The notes below the pieces were generated by a model that was given only the letters and a program-made list of their open reading frames with translations, did not search any database and was not told the DNA's origin. 64,000 bases of DNA from contig JBOGCF010000007.1 of NCBI GenBank assembly GCA_051656605.1, positions 143,677-207,676 on the forward strand, written 5' to 3'. This stretch comes from UBA12018 sp051656605 (GTDB lineage Bacteria; Bacteroidota; Bacteroidia; Bacteroidales; CAMTPD01). Below, one piece after another: positions 54,483-63,864 of this stretch (position 1 is its first letter; the number at the start of each line of letters is the position of its first letter). The translations under genes and the position numbers were made by a program.

Positions 54483-57154
54483 CGACACAGAAAACTATTT
54501 TATCCGCTTTATGTGCCTTTTTGCTATGCTCTAATCCACTTCAAGCAGAAAAACACAACCCTCAGTTTTCGACGGCAGGATTTTACCAAACAAACAACAG
54601 TGGCCGTACTGTAGCATCGATGAACCAAGCATGGAGATTTATCAAATCAGGAGCTCAAGGAGCCGAATCTCCAAGCTTCGACGACAGTCAATGGAATGTT
54701 GTTTCACTACCACACGGACTAGAGTTTAACTCTACAGATGCCAGTGGTTGCGTCAACTATCAAGGAGAAGCATGGTATCGTAAACATTTTACCCCTGAAA
54801 AAACTGACAAGCGTCAAGTTCTATACTTTGAAGCAATTATGGGTAAAAGCAAAGTGTACGTAAACGGCCAACTTGTAAAAGAACACTTCGGAGGTTTTCT
54901 TCCTGTAATTGCAGACATCACCGATTATCTTATTCCGGGGCAAGACAACGTTATTGCCGTGTGGGCAGATAACAGCGACGATCCGATGTACCCACCCGGA
55001 AAACCACAAAACGTACTTGATTTCTCTTACTTCGGAGGCATATACAGAGACTGTTGGTTAATTTCAACAAATGATGTATTCATCACCGATGCAAACCAAG
55101 AAGACCAAATTGCCGGAGGTGGTTTACTCGTTGCTTTTGACAATGTCTCAGACAAAGGTGCTGACGTACTTCTACAACTTCAATTACGCAACCAATCCAA
55201 CAAATCTTTTTCAGGAAATATAGAATACACTCTTCTTGATTCAGAAGGCAACGAAGTAGCAAAAAGTAGCAATAAAGTTTCAGCCTCAAAAGGTAAAGCC
55301 TCTACAACAAGAAATAAACTTCATGTTTCGAATCCAAAGTTATGGGAGCCTGATTCGCCTTCGCTTTACTGGCTACAAGTAGACGTAAAAGATAAAAACG
55401 GAAACATTGTAGACGGATACAAACGTAGAGTTGGTATTCGCAGCATCGAATTTAAAGGTCCGGATGGCTTATGGCTTAACGGGAAACCATTTCCTGTGCC
55501 ATTAATCGGAGCCAACAGACACCAAGACTTTGCTGTGATCGGCAATGCACTTCCAAACTCATTACACTGGCGAGATGCCAAAAAGCTTCGCGATGCAGGC
55601 ATGCGTATCATCCGTAATGCACACTATCCACAAGATCCGGCTTTTATGGATGCTTGTGACGAACTCGGACTATTCGTTATCGTAAATACTCCGGGATGGC
55701 AATTCTGGAATGAAGACCCAATCTTTGCAAAACGCGTATATGGCAACGTTCGTGATATGGTACGTCGCGATCGCAATCACCCATCTGTATTCTTATGGGA
55801 ACCCATTCTAAACGAAACATGGTATCCTGAAGATTTTGCAAAAAACGTAAAAGACATTGTTACAGCAGAATTCCCATACAAAAACAGCCATTCGGCATCT
55901 GATCACGAGGCACGTGGTAGCCAATACTATGATATTCAGTTTACCCATCCGATGAACTCTGATAAAGAATGGGCACTGAAAAAGCAAGACGCAACCAAAA
56001 CATACTTCACCCGTGAATGGGGAGACAATGTTGACGACTGGAATTCGCACAATTCTCCGAGTCGTGTAAGTACAGCTTGGGGAGAACAAGCTATGTTGGT
56101 ACAAACACAACATTACGCAGATCCTTCGTATCCATACACATCATACGAAGCATTATTCCATACAAATCGCCAACACTTCGGTGGTACTCTTTGGCACTCT
56201 TTCGATCACCAACGTGGCTACCACCCCGACCCTTTCTACGGAGGTGTAATGGATGTATTCCGTCAGCCAAAGTATTCATATTACATGTTTATGGCTCAGC
56301 GCCCGGTTGATTCTCTAAATATCATGGCCGAAAACGGACCAATGGTTTACATCGCCCACGAAATGACTCCATTCTCGGGAAAAGACGTTGTTGTATATTC
56401 CAATTGTGATGAAGTTCGCCTTACCGTAGGAGCAACCGGTAAAACATATACATATAAAAAAGACAAGGCACGTAAAGGAATGCCTTCTCCAATCATTACA
56501 TTCAATGATGTATTTGATTTTATGGATGATAAAAACCAATCCCGACACGGCAAAGGAAATAACGTGTTCATGTTGGCAGAAGGAATTATTGACGGAAAAG
56601 TTGTAGCAACGTATCGCAAAGAACCTGCTCGTCGCCCATCAAAAATAGTCCTATGGCTCGACAATGAAGGTGTAGATCTTAAAGCAGACGGTTCAGACAT
56701 GGTAACTGTTGTTGCCGGAGTTGCAGATGGCAAAGGCAACATCAAACGCCTCAACAACTACTTTATCAAGTTTAATGTAGAAGGAGAAGGTCGTTTAGTT
56801 GGAGATTCTGAACACATGAACAATCCACGTCCTGTAGTTTGGGGTACAGCCCCGGTTCTTATTCAATCAACAGATAAAGCCGGTAAAATCAAAGTTACAG
56901 CTGAGGTTTTATTTGAAGGACAACAAATGCCTACAGCAGGAGAACTCATCTTCGAATCTATACCTTCTGATAAAGTTGAGATTGTCAACACCTCTGAGTT
57001 AAGCCAAATTGGTAAAACTACAACTGCCACAGCAAGCATATCTACAAACAAAGATGAGCTTCAGAAAGAAATAGATCGATTAAAAAAAGAAGTAAACACA
57101 TACAAACTGAAAGAAGTAGAAAAGCAACAAGCCGAATTTGGCGAAAAAAGATAA
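54479..57154 (+). CDS. Secreted glycoside hydrolase family 2 enzyme
   Basis: 891-residue GH2 beta-glycosidase with a signal peptide (about 1-24). Domains: jelly-roll sugar-binding (about 40-210), immunoglobulin-like (about 215-330), TIM barrel (about 335-600) with acid/base E446 in PILNETW and nucleophile E513 in TREWGDN, then further beta domains. Residues about 858-891 form a charged coiled coil (DELQKEIDRLKKEV), unusual for the family. beta-galactosidase, -glucuronidase or -mannosidase cannot be decided. Its ATG overlaps the permease stop, so it is coupled to the export operon. Confidence 0.9.
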   Translation: MTTQKTILSALCAFLLCSNPLQAEKHNPQFSTAGFYQTNNSGRTVASMNQAWRFIKSGAQGAESPSFDDSQWNVVSLPHGLEFNSTDASGCVNYQGEAWYRKHFTPEKTDKRQVLYFEAIMGKSKVYVNGQLVKEHFGGFLPVIADITDYLIPGQDNVIAVWADNSDDPMYPPGKPQNVLDFSYFGGIYRDCWLISTNDVFITDANQEDQIAGGGLLVAFDNVSDKGADVLLQLQLRNQSNKSFSGNIEYTLLDSEGNEVAKSSNKVSASKGKASTTRNKLHVSNPKLWEPDSPSLYWLQVDVKDKNGNIVDGYKRRVGIRSIEFKGPDGLWLNGKPFPVPLIGANRHQDFAVIGNALPNSLHWRDAKKLRDAGMRIIRNAHYPQDPAFMDACDELGLFVIVNTPGWQFWNEDPIFAKRVYGNVRDMVRRDRNHPSVFLWEPILNETWYPEDFAKNVKDIVTAEFPYKNSHSASDHEARGSQYYDIQFTHPMNSDKEWALKKQDATKTYFTREWGDNVDDWNSHNSPSRVSTAWGEQAMLVQTQHYADPSYPYTSYEALFHTNRQHFGGTLWHSFDHQRGYHPDPFYGGVMDVFRQPKYSYYMFMAQRPVDSLNIMAENGPMVYIAHEMTPFSGKDVVVYSNCDEVRLTVGATGKTYTYKKDKARKGMPSPIITFNDVFDFMDDKNQSRHGKGNNVFMLAEGIIDGKVVATYRKEPARRPSKIVLWLDNEGVDLKADGSDMVTVVAGVADGKGNIKRLNNYFIKFNVEGEGRLVGDSEHMNNPRPVVWGTAPVLIQSTDKAGKIKVTAEVLFEGQQMPTAGELIFESIPSDKVEIVNTSELSQIGKTTTATASISTNKDELQKEIDRLKKEVNTYKLKEVEKQQAEFGEKR

Positions 57155-57192
57155 TCTACCCCGATCAGTAAAATAAATAAGCGGAGCAACTT

Positions 57193-57256
57193 AATATTGT
57201 CCGTAATAAAAAAGATCGCACAGTTTTGTGCGATCTTTTTTATTACGGACAATATT
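57193..57256. terminator. Perfect 30-bp hairpin between convergent genes
   Basis: The arms 57193-57222 and 57227-57256 are fully complementary around a 4-nt GTTT loop; the upper stem GATCGCACA/TGTGCGATC is flanked by A6/T6 runs. It ends the GH2 export operon and the divergently oriented retropepsin gene, whose stop codon is 10 nt away. Confidence 0.9.
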
Positions 57257-57265
57257 GTAAATAAA

Positions 57266-58531
57266 TCACTCGATACGAAGATACTTTTCATTAAGATCAA
57301 TAATAATCACTTCACACTGTTTAAAAAATCCTACACCTAATTCTCCATCACAGATCGACTGATCTACTAACTGAAAACCTGTAAAGCTCTTTTTCTCATC
57401 ACCGACCTTCAACTCCACTTCTGGAATACGCCGTGATTTAAGATAAGCAGATCCTGCAAACCCTCTTACGAATGTTGAATCTGATTCACGTTCCACATTC
57501 CTCAACAATTCAGGATTGTTCTTGTGTATATTTGCATTAATATGTCCACTCATGGCAGCCCCTGTATCGCAAAACATAAGTAATCTTTGATTTTCACAAT
57601 ATACCTCCATAAGCATACGATTACCGGATAAAGAAACATTTGACAAGTTACAATTATCACTTTGTGTACTTCCCAAAAAAGTTATCTCATTAGCTTTCGG
57701 TTCTATCTTAATAGCCCCTACATCTTGCATAAATGGTACACCTAAAACAGCTTCAATAGTAATACTATCTTTTGGATAGTCCGTATTACCAATATATACA
57801 GGCATATTTAAATAAAGGATATTCCCAATCTTGATCGTATCTATTACACCAAGACTGGTATAATCGTGACCTCCTACTCCCCCCATCAAAATAGAGTCTG
57901 CAACTACCCTTATATTATGCTTATCTGCAAAGTTTTTTGATACGAAAGATGCCGCAGCACCAGTATCAAAAATAAATGGCTCCACTACTCCATTCATTTC
58001 TACCGGCACATACCAAAGTCTGTCTGAACCAATTGTATTTGTTGATAAGCTCACTTTGTTAGAAACCGTTTGATCTCTGACTACTTTACTTTGAGGAATT
58101 TCTTTTAAGCCCGAGACTATATTATAATTATTTTTAAGTCCTTTTAAAATAGCCCCATCTGTATTTATACTTATAAGCTGTTGGAGAACTTGTAATGCTT
58201 CATCTCCTTTTCCTTGTTTCACTAGTTCCAAAGAAAGAAACCCTATGAAACCCGCAACGTTTTCAGCACCAAGTTCAGTACCATAGTTATTTATTAACAG
58301 GCCAACAGCTTCTATTTTCTTTTGAGGATCATTATCGAATGCCAGACGAATACTCGCTTCACTTAATGCCCCGAGCATAGGATAATATAACGAGTCTTTT
58401 AGTGTTGGATATAACCTCCTAAGCTCTAGAAAATCCTCATTATTAAGCAAATCTGCCACTTTCTGATCAGCTTGTCCAAAAGACAAAACAGAATACAAAC
58501 TAATGATAAATACTAATAAGATCTTATTCAT
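57266..58531 (-). CDS. Secreted two-domain retropepsin-like aspartic protease
   Basis: Same architecture as protein 34581-35855. A signal peptide (FIISLYSVLSFGQ, about 1-20) and a helical N-terminal region (about 25-150) precede two retropepsin domains. The DTG motifs, numbered from the upstream Met at 58537, are D191 (FIFDTGAAASFVS) and D324 (MFCDTGAAMSGHI). ATG at 58531 (MNKILL) is as likely as 58537. DTG spacing (about 133 residues) is close to that of the other protein (131). Likely periplasmic or outer-membrane proteolysis; substrate unknown. Confidence 0.82.
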   Translation of the reverse strand: MNKILLVFIISLYSVLSFGQADQKVADLLNNEDFLELRRLYPTLKDSLYYPMLGALSEASIRLAFDNDPQKKIEAVGLLINNYGTELGAENVAGFIGFLSLELVKQGKGDEALQVLQQLISINTDGAILKGLKNNYNIVSGLKEIPQSKVVRDQTVSNKVSLSTNTIGSDRLWYVPVEMNGVVEPFIFDTGAAASFVSKNFADKHNIRVVADSILMGGVGGHDYTSLGVIDTIKIGNILYLNMPVYIGNTDYPKDSITIEAVLGVPFMQDVGAIKIEPKANEITFLGSTQSDNCNLSNVSLSGNRMLMEVYCENQRLLMFCDTGAAMSGHINANIHKNNPELLRNVERESDSTFVRGFAGSAYLKSRRIPEVELKVGDEKKSFTGFQLVDQSICDGELGVGFFKQCEVIIIDLNEKYLRIE

Positions 58532-58590
58532 ACACAAATCTATTTATTGAATACATTAATACAAGCAACCAAAAAATAAAAGGCAACCTT

Positions 58591-59781
58591 TTACTTAAAT
58601 GAATATACTATGATAATAGGATTTTCATCTATCCCAATATTTATCAATGACTTCGGAATTGATTTTATAGCCCCTTTTTCCTGCAAAGCCGCAATCATAT
58701 ATGGAGTCACTAATTGAGCCCGTTCATCATCATCTACCCAAAACTCAGGCCAAAAAGGAACTCCTTCATCCAAATCATTACAGATACCGATCACGTTATT
58801 CCCTGGAACTTGACTGCTGCATTCTTCATATGCTTTTGGTACAAGTTGAGACAACAACGACTTATCGGCTTTTGAATAGCGCTGAATATAAATATCCTCG
58901 CCTTTATAAACACGGAAATAGTAGAAATATTTCGTCTCAAAAAAATCGAAAACATGAATATCAGAATCATCACCACCACTGCTTTGAAGCTTAGAAATAT
59001 CCGCTATTGATGTATAATAACCATCATTATTCTCACGATTCAAAACACAAGTCGGAATAATTCCTTTTTCACTGACTCTGTATATCGTATCATTGCAAGG
59101 AGTAAAAGCTAAAGCACCATCTTTAGTTGGTGAAAAAGAAATTTCCTTCATATAACAAACTTCTTTGTCGACAGATTGAGGGAATGGAGTTATACTATCG
59201 ACAATACTTCCGTTTTGGTCTTGCAAAGCTACTAACCAAGGAGAAATAGTTATTGGAGACATCACAATACCTTTTAATGCTTTTTTCTCATTCGGTAATG
59301 CAACCATACCACTACTTTGCATCAGGGAAGAATCTTTTCCTATAAATGCACCATCAAAGGAATATACCAAAGGAGTCTCTCCATACTGAAAGATATAAAG
59401 TTGGTCATTACCCTTTCCTATAGCGAGCTCACTTACCGATCGATACTCACCCGGACCATTGCCATATGATGCAATTTGTTTGATAAATTTACCTGTACGA
59501 TCAAACTGCAATACCTTGTTGTTCTTCCCATTATAAACAAATATATAATCCTGATTCATACAAAGAGCCAATGGGTTACTAATCAAACTTTCGTTGGTAG
59601 TCTCTAACGGAATATATTCGATTTGCTTCACATCATCTTTAATTGATATCAAATCTTTTTGAACGATTGCATCACGCATATCAATCATTACGAATAAATC
59701 ATTGTTATTCGAAGCTATTTCACAAGACCATAAAGAGCAAAACAATCCGAATAAGCCTAAAGGATAAAAAATAGTTTTCAT
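58591..59781 (-). CDS. 6-bladed beta-propeller lipoprotein
   Basis: A 396-residue lipoprotein (lipobox LWSC, Cys at about 20) of the 6-bladed beta-propeller type common in Bacteroidota. Evenly spaced repeats contain YNGKNNKVLQFDRTGKFIKQIASYGNGPGEY-like strands (quoted in part) and LYIFQYGETPLVYSFDG. These proteins are surface or periplasmic and often accompany peptidases or transporters; function is unknown. It lies 53 nt before the retropepsin gene on the same strand. Confidence 0.78.
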   Translation of the reverse strand: MKTIFYPLGLFGLFCSLWSCEIASNNNDLFVMIDMRDAIVQKDLISIKDDVKQIEYIPLETTNESLISNPLALCMNQDYIFVYNGKNNKVLQFDRTGKFIKQIASYGNGPGEYRSVSELAIGKGNDQLYIFQYGETPLVYSFDGAFIGKDSSLMQSSGMVALPNEKKALKGIVMSPITISPWLVALQDQNGSIVDSITPFPQSVDKEVCYMKEISFSPTKDGALAFTPCNDTIYRVSEKGIIPTCVLNRENNDGYYTSIADISKLQSSGGDDSDIHVFDFFETKYFYYFRVYKGEDIYIQRYSKADKSLLSQLVPKAYEECSSQVPGNNVIGICNDLDEGVPFWPEFWVDDDERAQLVTPYMIAALQEKGAIKSIPKSLINIGIDENPIIIVYSFK

Positions 59782-59806
59782 GGCAATTTCATTTTAGAAT
59801 AGAAAA

Positions 59807-59838
59807 AATCCCAATCGACAAACGTATCGATTGGGATT
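59807..59838 (-). terminator. Terminator of the dicarboxylate symporter gene
   Basis: A perfect 12-bp stem AATCCCAATCGA (59807-59818) with TCGATTGGGATT (59827-59838), 8-nt loop, and UUUUUUCUA on the minus strand. It lies 30 nt beyond the symporter stop and separates it from the beta-propeller gene. Confidence 0.88.
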
Positions 59839-59868
59839 ACAAATATGTATAAATATTTTTATATCAGG

Positions 59869-61134
59869 CTATTTCTTGTCTACAATCATACAAACGGTTG
59901 CATCACCGGTTACATTTACTGAGGTGCGAAGCATATCAAGTGGACGATCTACACCCAATATCAAAGCCAATGCTTCTGTTGGAATACCAACTGCTGCCAA
60001 AACCATTGTCAAAATTACATAGCTTCCGCCCGGAATCGCAGGTGTACCTATCGACGACAACACCGTCATGAAGATAATAGTAATAATCTGCATAAACGAC
60101 AGGTCGATTCCTAGTACTTGCGCAATAAACAACACCGCAATAGTCTGGTAGCAACTAGTGCCATCCATATTAATTGTAGCACCAATCGGAAGCACAAAAG
60201 TTGCTGTTTGTTTCGATACACCAAGCACTTTTTGCACGTTTTCGAGATTGAAAGGCAATGCTGCCGCACTCGAACTCGTTGTAAAAGCAATCAATTGTAC
60301 CGGATACATTGCTTTTATAAATTCTCCATATTTAAACTTTCCAAAGAGTGCAATCAAACCGGGATAGAATACTAGCATCAAGATAAACAAACCCACAATT
60401 ACGGTAAGAGCATATAATCCAAGTGCGGCAAACACAGAAACATCGCCCGAAAAATCGACGACCAGTCCGGCCATCAATGCAGCCACACCATAAGGAGCTA
60501 ATACAATAATATAATCAACCATTTTCAAGATTACCGAATACAAGTCGTCGATAAGTTTCAAAACCGTTCCTACCTTGTCTTGTCCCAAGCTAATAGCCGC
60601 TGCCCCCATCAACATCGCAAAAAAGATAACCTGAAGCGTACGCTGATTGTCAGACATAGCCGCCACAATGTTTGAAGGAACAATCTCTTCCAAAAAAGAA
60701 AGCATCTTACGTTCTTTTGCAGCCTCTTGCACTTGCGTAACTTCAGCTTTCACCCCATATTCGGCACGTATCGAATCCAACTTGGATGCATCAATTACCT
60801 TACCGGGACGAATCACCAAAGCCAGAGCTAATCCTACCAAAACGGCAACAAGTGTAGTTGCCATATAAATACCAACCACCTTTACTCCTACTCCGGCAAA
60901 CTTCTTGATATCACCAATAGCCGTAACACCTTTTATCAAAGAAACAAAGATCAGCGGAATGGCTATTAATTGAAGTAATCGAATAAACAAACGTCCGAAT
61001 GGCGTAATCCATTCTGAAATAAACGGACCTCCGTTAAGTTTTACACCAACAAAGCCCACTACAATACCAAGCAGCATCCCTATAAAAATCTGAATATAGA
61101 GCGGCAATCCTTTCAACAACTTAAATAGTTTCAT
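59869..61134 (-). CDS. Dicarboxylate/amino acid:cation symporter (DAACS)
   Basis: 421-residue GltP/DctA-like transporter for glutamate, aspartate or C4-dicarboxylates driven by H+ or Na+. About eight helices plus two re-entrant loops: the serine-rich SSSAAALPFN, the central NMDGTSCYQT cation-binding motif and the final RPLDMLRTSVNVTGDA. An aspartate-uptake role would fit the aspartase encoded in this window, but the genes are 20 kb apart. Confidence 0.94.
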   Translation of the reverse strand: MKLFKLLKGLPLYIQIFIGMLLGIVVGFVGVKLNGGPFISEWITPFGRLFIRLLQLIAIPLIFVSLIKGVTAIGDIKKFAGVGVKVVGIYMATTLVAVLVGLALALVIRPGKVIDASKLDSIRAEYGVKAEVTQVQEAAKERKMLSFLEEIVPSNIVAAMSDNQRTLQVIFFAMLMGAAAISLGQDKVGTVLKLIDDLYSVILKMVDYIIVLAPYGVAALMAGLVVDFSGDVSVFAALGLYALTVIVGLFILMLVFYPGLIALFGKFKYGEFIKAMYPVQLIAFTTSSSAAALPFNLENVQKVLGVSKQTATFVLPIGATINMDGTSCYQTIAVLFIAQVLGIDLSFMQIITIIFMTVLSSIGTPAIPGGSYVILTMVLAAVGIPTEALALILGVDRPLDMLRTSVNVTGDATVCMIVDKK

Positions 61135-61311
61135 ACAATCTCTTCATTATTAAACATTTCTTTATATAAACATGAATAAATCTAACATTGTTGCGATCGC
61201 AAAAGACTCATTACATTGATATAACCACAATTAGACAAACCAGTCACACATACTATTTTAAAAATTTAATTATATTTGTCGAGAGATCAACAATTACTAA
61301 TTATAAAACCC

Positions 61312-63849
61312 ATGAAGAAACATAAGTATTTTATATTGGCCTCGTCTATTTGTTGCACACTAAGTGCCACTGCGCAGGTCAATCAAAGCAAGCTATACCC
61401 TTTGCCTCAACAAATTGAAGACAACAACCAGCGTGTGGTTGCCGACAAAGCATATTACATTAAGACCGACAAAATAAAAGACGCAACTTCCAACGCTCTT
61501 CTCAAAACCGTATTACCAGTTGATGCAAAAGGAAAAGGCACCCCAATCCACATCAAACAACTAGAAAACAATAGCGGGGAGATGACACGCTCGGGAGCAT
61601 ACATTCTCACCATCGGAGCTAAAGAAATTACCATCGAAGCAGCCGATAGCCGCGGTCTATTCTACGCTTTACAAACATTGAAGCAAGTGCAGGAAAAAGA
61701 CAATCGAGGCAACATTCTTCTACCCGTTTGTTCGATAACCGACTACCCCGACGTAGCATTTCGAGGCACAGTAGAAGGTTTCTACGGAGAGCCTTGGAGT
61801 CATCAAGACCGCTTGGAGCAACTTCGCTTCTACGGAGCATTAAAATTAAACACCTATATCTACGGACCTAAAGATGATCCGTATCACAGTTCGCCACACT
61901 GGCGCGACGCCTACCCTGCAGATCAAGCCGCACAAATCAAAGAGCTCGCACAAGAAGCAGCTAAAAACAAAGTCGATTTCGTATGGGCAATTCACCCGGG
62001 AAAAGACATCAAATGGAACAAAAGCGACAGCATGGCTATCGTAAAGAAGTTTGACATGATGTATGATCTTGGCGTGCGTTCATTTGCCGTATTCTTTGAC
62101 GATATATCGGGCGAAGGAACAAAACCTGAAAAACAAGCAGGAGTACTTAATTATATTCACAACGAGTTTATCTCGAAAAAGAAAGATGTAACTCCGCTTA
62201 TCATGTGTCCTACAGAATACAATAAGAGTTGGTCAAATCCGAAGCCGGGCACTTACCTCGACATCTTGGGCGAACAACTCGATCCGTCTATTCACATCAT
62301 GTGGACAGGCAACCGCGTTGTTGATGACATCACACTTGAAGGCCTTGAGTGGGTAAACAACAGAATCAAACGTCCGGCCTATGTATGGTGGAACTTTCCT
62401 GTAAGCGATTACGTACGCGACCATTTATTGATGGGACCGTCGTACGGACTAGACACCAATGCAAAGCATGCAATGTCGGGATTTGTCTCAAACCCTATGG
62501 ACAAAGCAGAAGCATCTAAAGTAGCCATCTTTGGCGCGGCAAACTATGCTTGGAACGTTGACAACTACAATCCCGATAAGTCGTGGAATGATGCTTGCGA
62601 ATACATTATGCCCGAAGCAGCCGAAGCCTTTAAATGTTTCAATGCACACAATAGCGATCCCGGACACAACGGTCATAGATACCGCAGAGATGAATCGACA
62701 AAGATCAAACCTGTCGTAAATCGCTTTCTCGAAAGTTACGAAAAGGGACACTTGTCTGATGCAGATGGCAAGCAAATCTACTACACATTCGACGAGATAT
62801 CAAAGGCTCCTGAAATCATCAAAAGCAAAAGCACCAACAAGCGTTTGCTTGAGCAGATTGATCCGTGGTTGCAACAATTTGAGTTGCTTGGTAATGCCGG
62901 AAAGAATACAATCGTTTTGGCCGGAAACTGGCAAGGCCATAAACTCCCTGAGGTATGGGCCAACTTTGTTGACATCAACTCTCTGCTTTCCCAAATGAAC
63001 AAGCTAGATCAAACGTTGAATCAGAACCCATATCAACCGGGCGTAAAAACAGGATCGCTCGTACTTACTCCTTTTGTGAATCGAGTATCGGGACGAATCG
63101 AAAAAGAGTTTATCAATACACTCAAAGGCAATAAAGCCAACGCGATGGAAGCAGCAATCAGCTCTACACCTTCTGTGTTTACGAATATCGGACAACTAAA
63201 ACACCAACCAACTAAACTAAGCGATGCTAAGATTGCGATTGTTCCTCTCCTTGAGGTGATCAACATTCAGCCGGGAAGCTATTTGGGTATGGCTTGGGGG
63301 GAAGATCGTATGGCCGACAAACTGACATTTAATCTACCAAACAAAGAGTTGCTTACATGGGGAGAGTTTCAAGCTTCGACCGATGGCAAAACCTGGAGTA
63401 AACTACAAACGGAAGATAAAAACGGCAAAGGCGTTATCGAAAACATTCCGACGGGAACTAAGTATCTGCGATTTACGAATACCTCTTCGACCGATCAGCA
63501 GATCTATATGCTCGACTTTACTATCAGTGTAAAGGCTGATAACAACATTGCCCCTACCTATTATTGCAACGACAACAACTTGAAAAGCTTTACGATGCTT
63601 GCACCATACAAGCCTCTTACGTTCGACAAAACCGAAACAGATGCCAAAAGCGTAGCGTTGCTTGTCTCAGACAACAAAGCCGGAGCAACTGTAAAAGCTG
63701 TAATGCCCGATGGCGAAGAACGTATCATTTACGAAGGCAAAGACCAATTCATTCAACTAACCGACGCATGCCTGCAAAATGCAAAAGCTGTGAAGTTAGA
63801 GATTACATGCTCTGAGCCAATCAAAGTACATGAGGTAATCTGGAACTAA
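61312..63849 (+). CDS. Beta-N-acetylglucosaminidase, GH84
   Basis: Secreted 845-residue exo-hexosaminidase of the NagJ/BtGH84/O-GlcNAcase family. Start at 61312 gives a signal peptide (KYFILASSICCTLSATAQ). The GH20b-like N-domain (about 25-135), the GH84 barrel (about 140-430) with GTVEGFYGEPWSH and catalytic pair D263-D264 in AVFFDDISGEG, a helical domain and a C-terminal beta domain follow. A -7-like TATATTTG (61271-61278) stands 33 nt before the ATG without a clear -33; an upstream TTG start overlapping it is rejected. Confidence 0.95.
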   Translation: MKKHKYFILASSICCTLSATAQVNQSKLYPLPQQIEDNNQRVVADKAYYIKTDKIKDATSNALLKTVLPVDAKGKGTPIHIKQLENNSGEMTRSGAYILTIGAKEITIEAADSRGLFYALQTLKQVQEKDNRGNILLPVCSITDYPDVAFRGTVEGFYGEPWSHQDRLEQLRFYGALKLNTYIYGPKDDPYHSSPHWRDAYPADQAAQIKELAQEAAKNKVDFVWAIHPGKDIKWNKSDSMAIVKKFDMMYDLGVRSFAVFFDDISGEGTKPEKQAGVLNYIHNEFISKKKDVTPLIMCPTEYNKSWSNPKPGTYLDILGEQLDPSIHIMWTGNRVVDDITLEGLEWVNNRIKRPAYVWWNFPVSDYVRDHLLMGPSYGLDTNAKHAMSGFVSNPMDKAEASKVAIFGAANYAWNVDNYNPDKSWNDACEYIMPEAAEAFKCFNAHNSDPGHNGHRYRRDESTKIKPVVNRFLESYEKGHLSDADGKQIYYTFDEISKAPEIIKSKSTNKRLLEQIDPWLQQFELLGNAGKNTIVLAGNWQGHKLPEVWANFVDINSLLSQMNKLDQTLNQNPYQPGVKTGSLVLTPFVNRVSGRIEKEFINTLKGNKANAMEAAISSTPSVFTNIGQLKHQPTKLSDAKIAIVPLLEVINIQPGSYLGMAWGEDRMADKLTFNLPNKELLTWGEFQASTDGKTWSKLQTEDKNGKGVIENIPTGTKYLRFTNTSSTDQQIYMLDFTISVKADNNIAPTYYCNDNNLKSFTMLAPYKPLTFDKTETDAKSVALLVSDNKAGATVKAVMPDGEERIIYEGKDQFIQLTDACLQNAKAVKLEITCSEPIKVHEVIWN

Positions 63850-63864
63850 CGAACTATCTCTATA

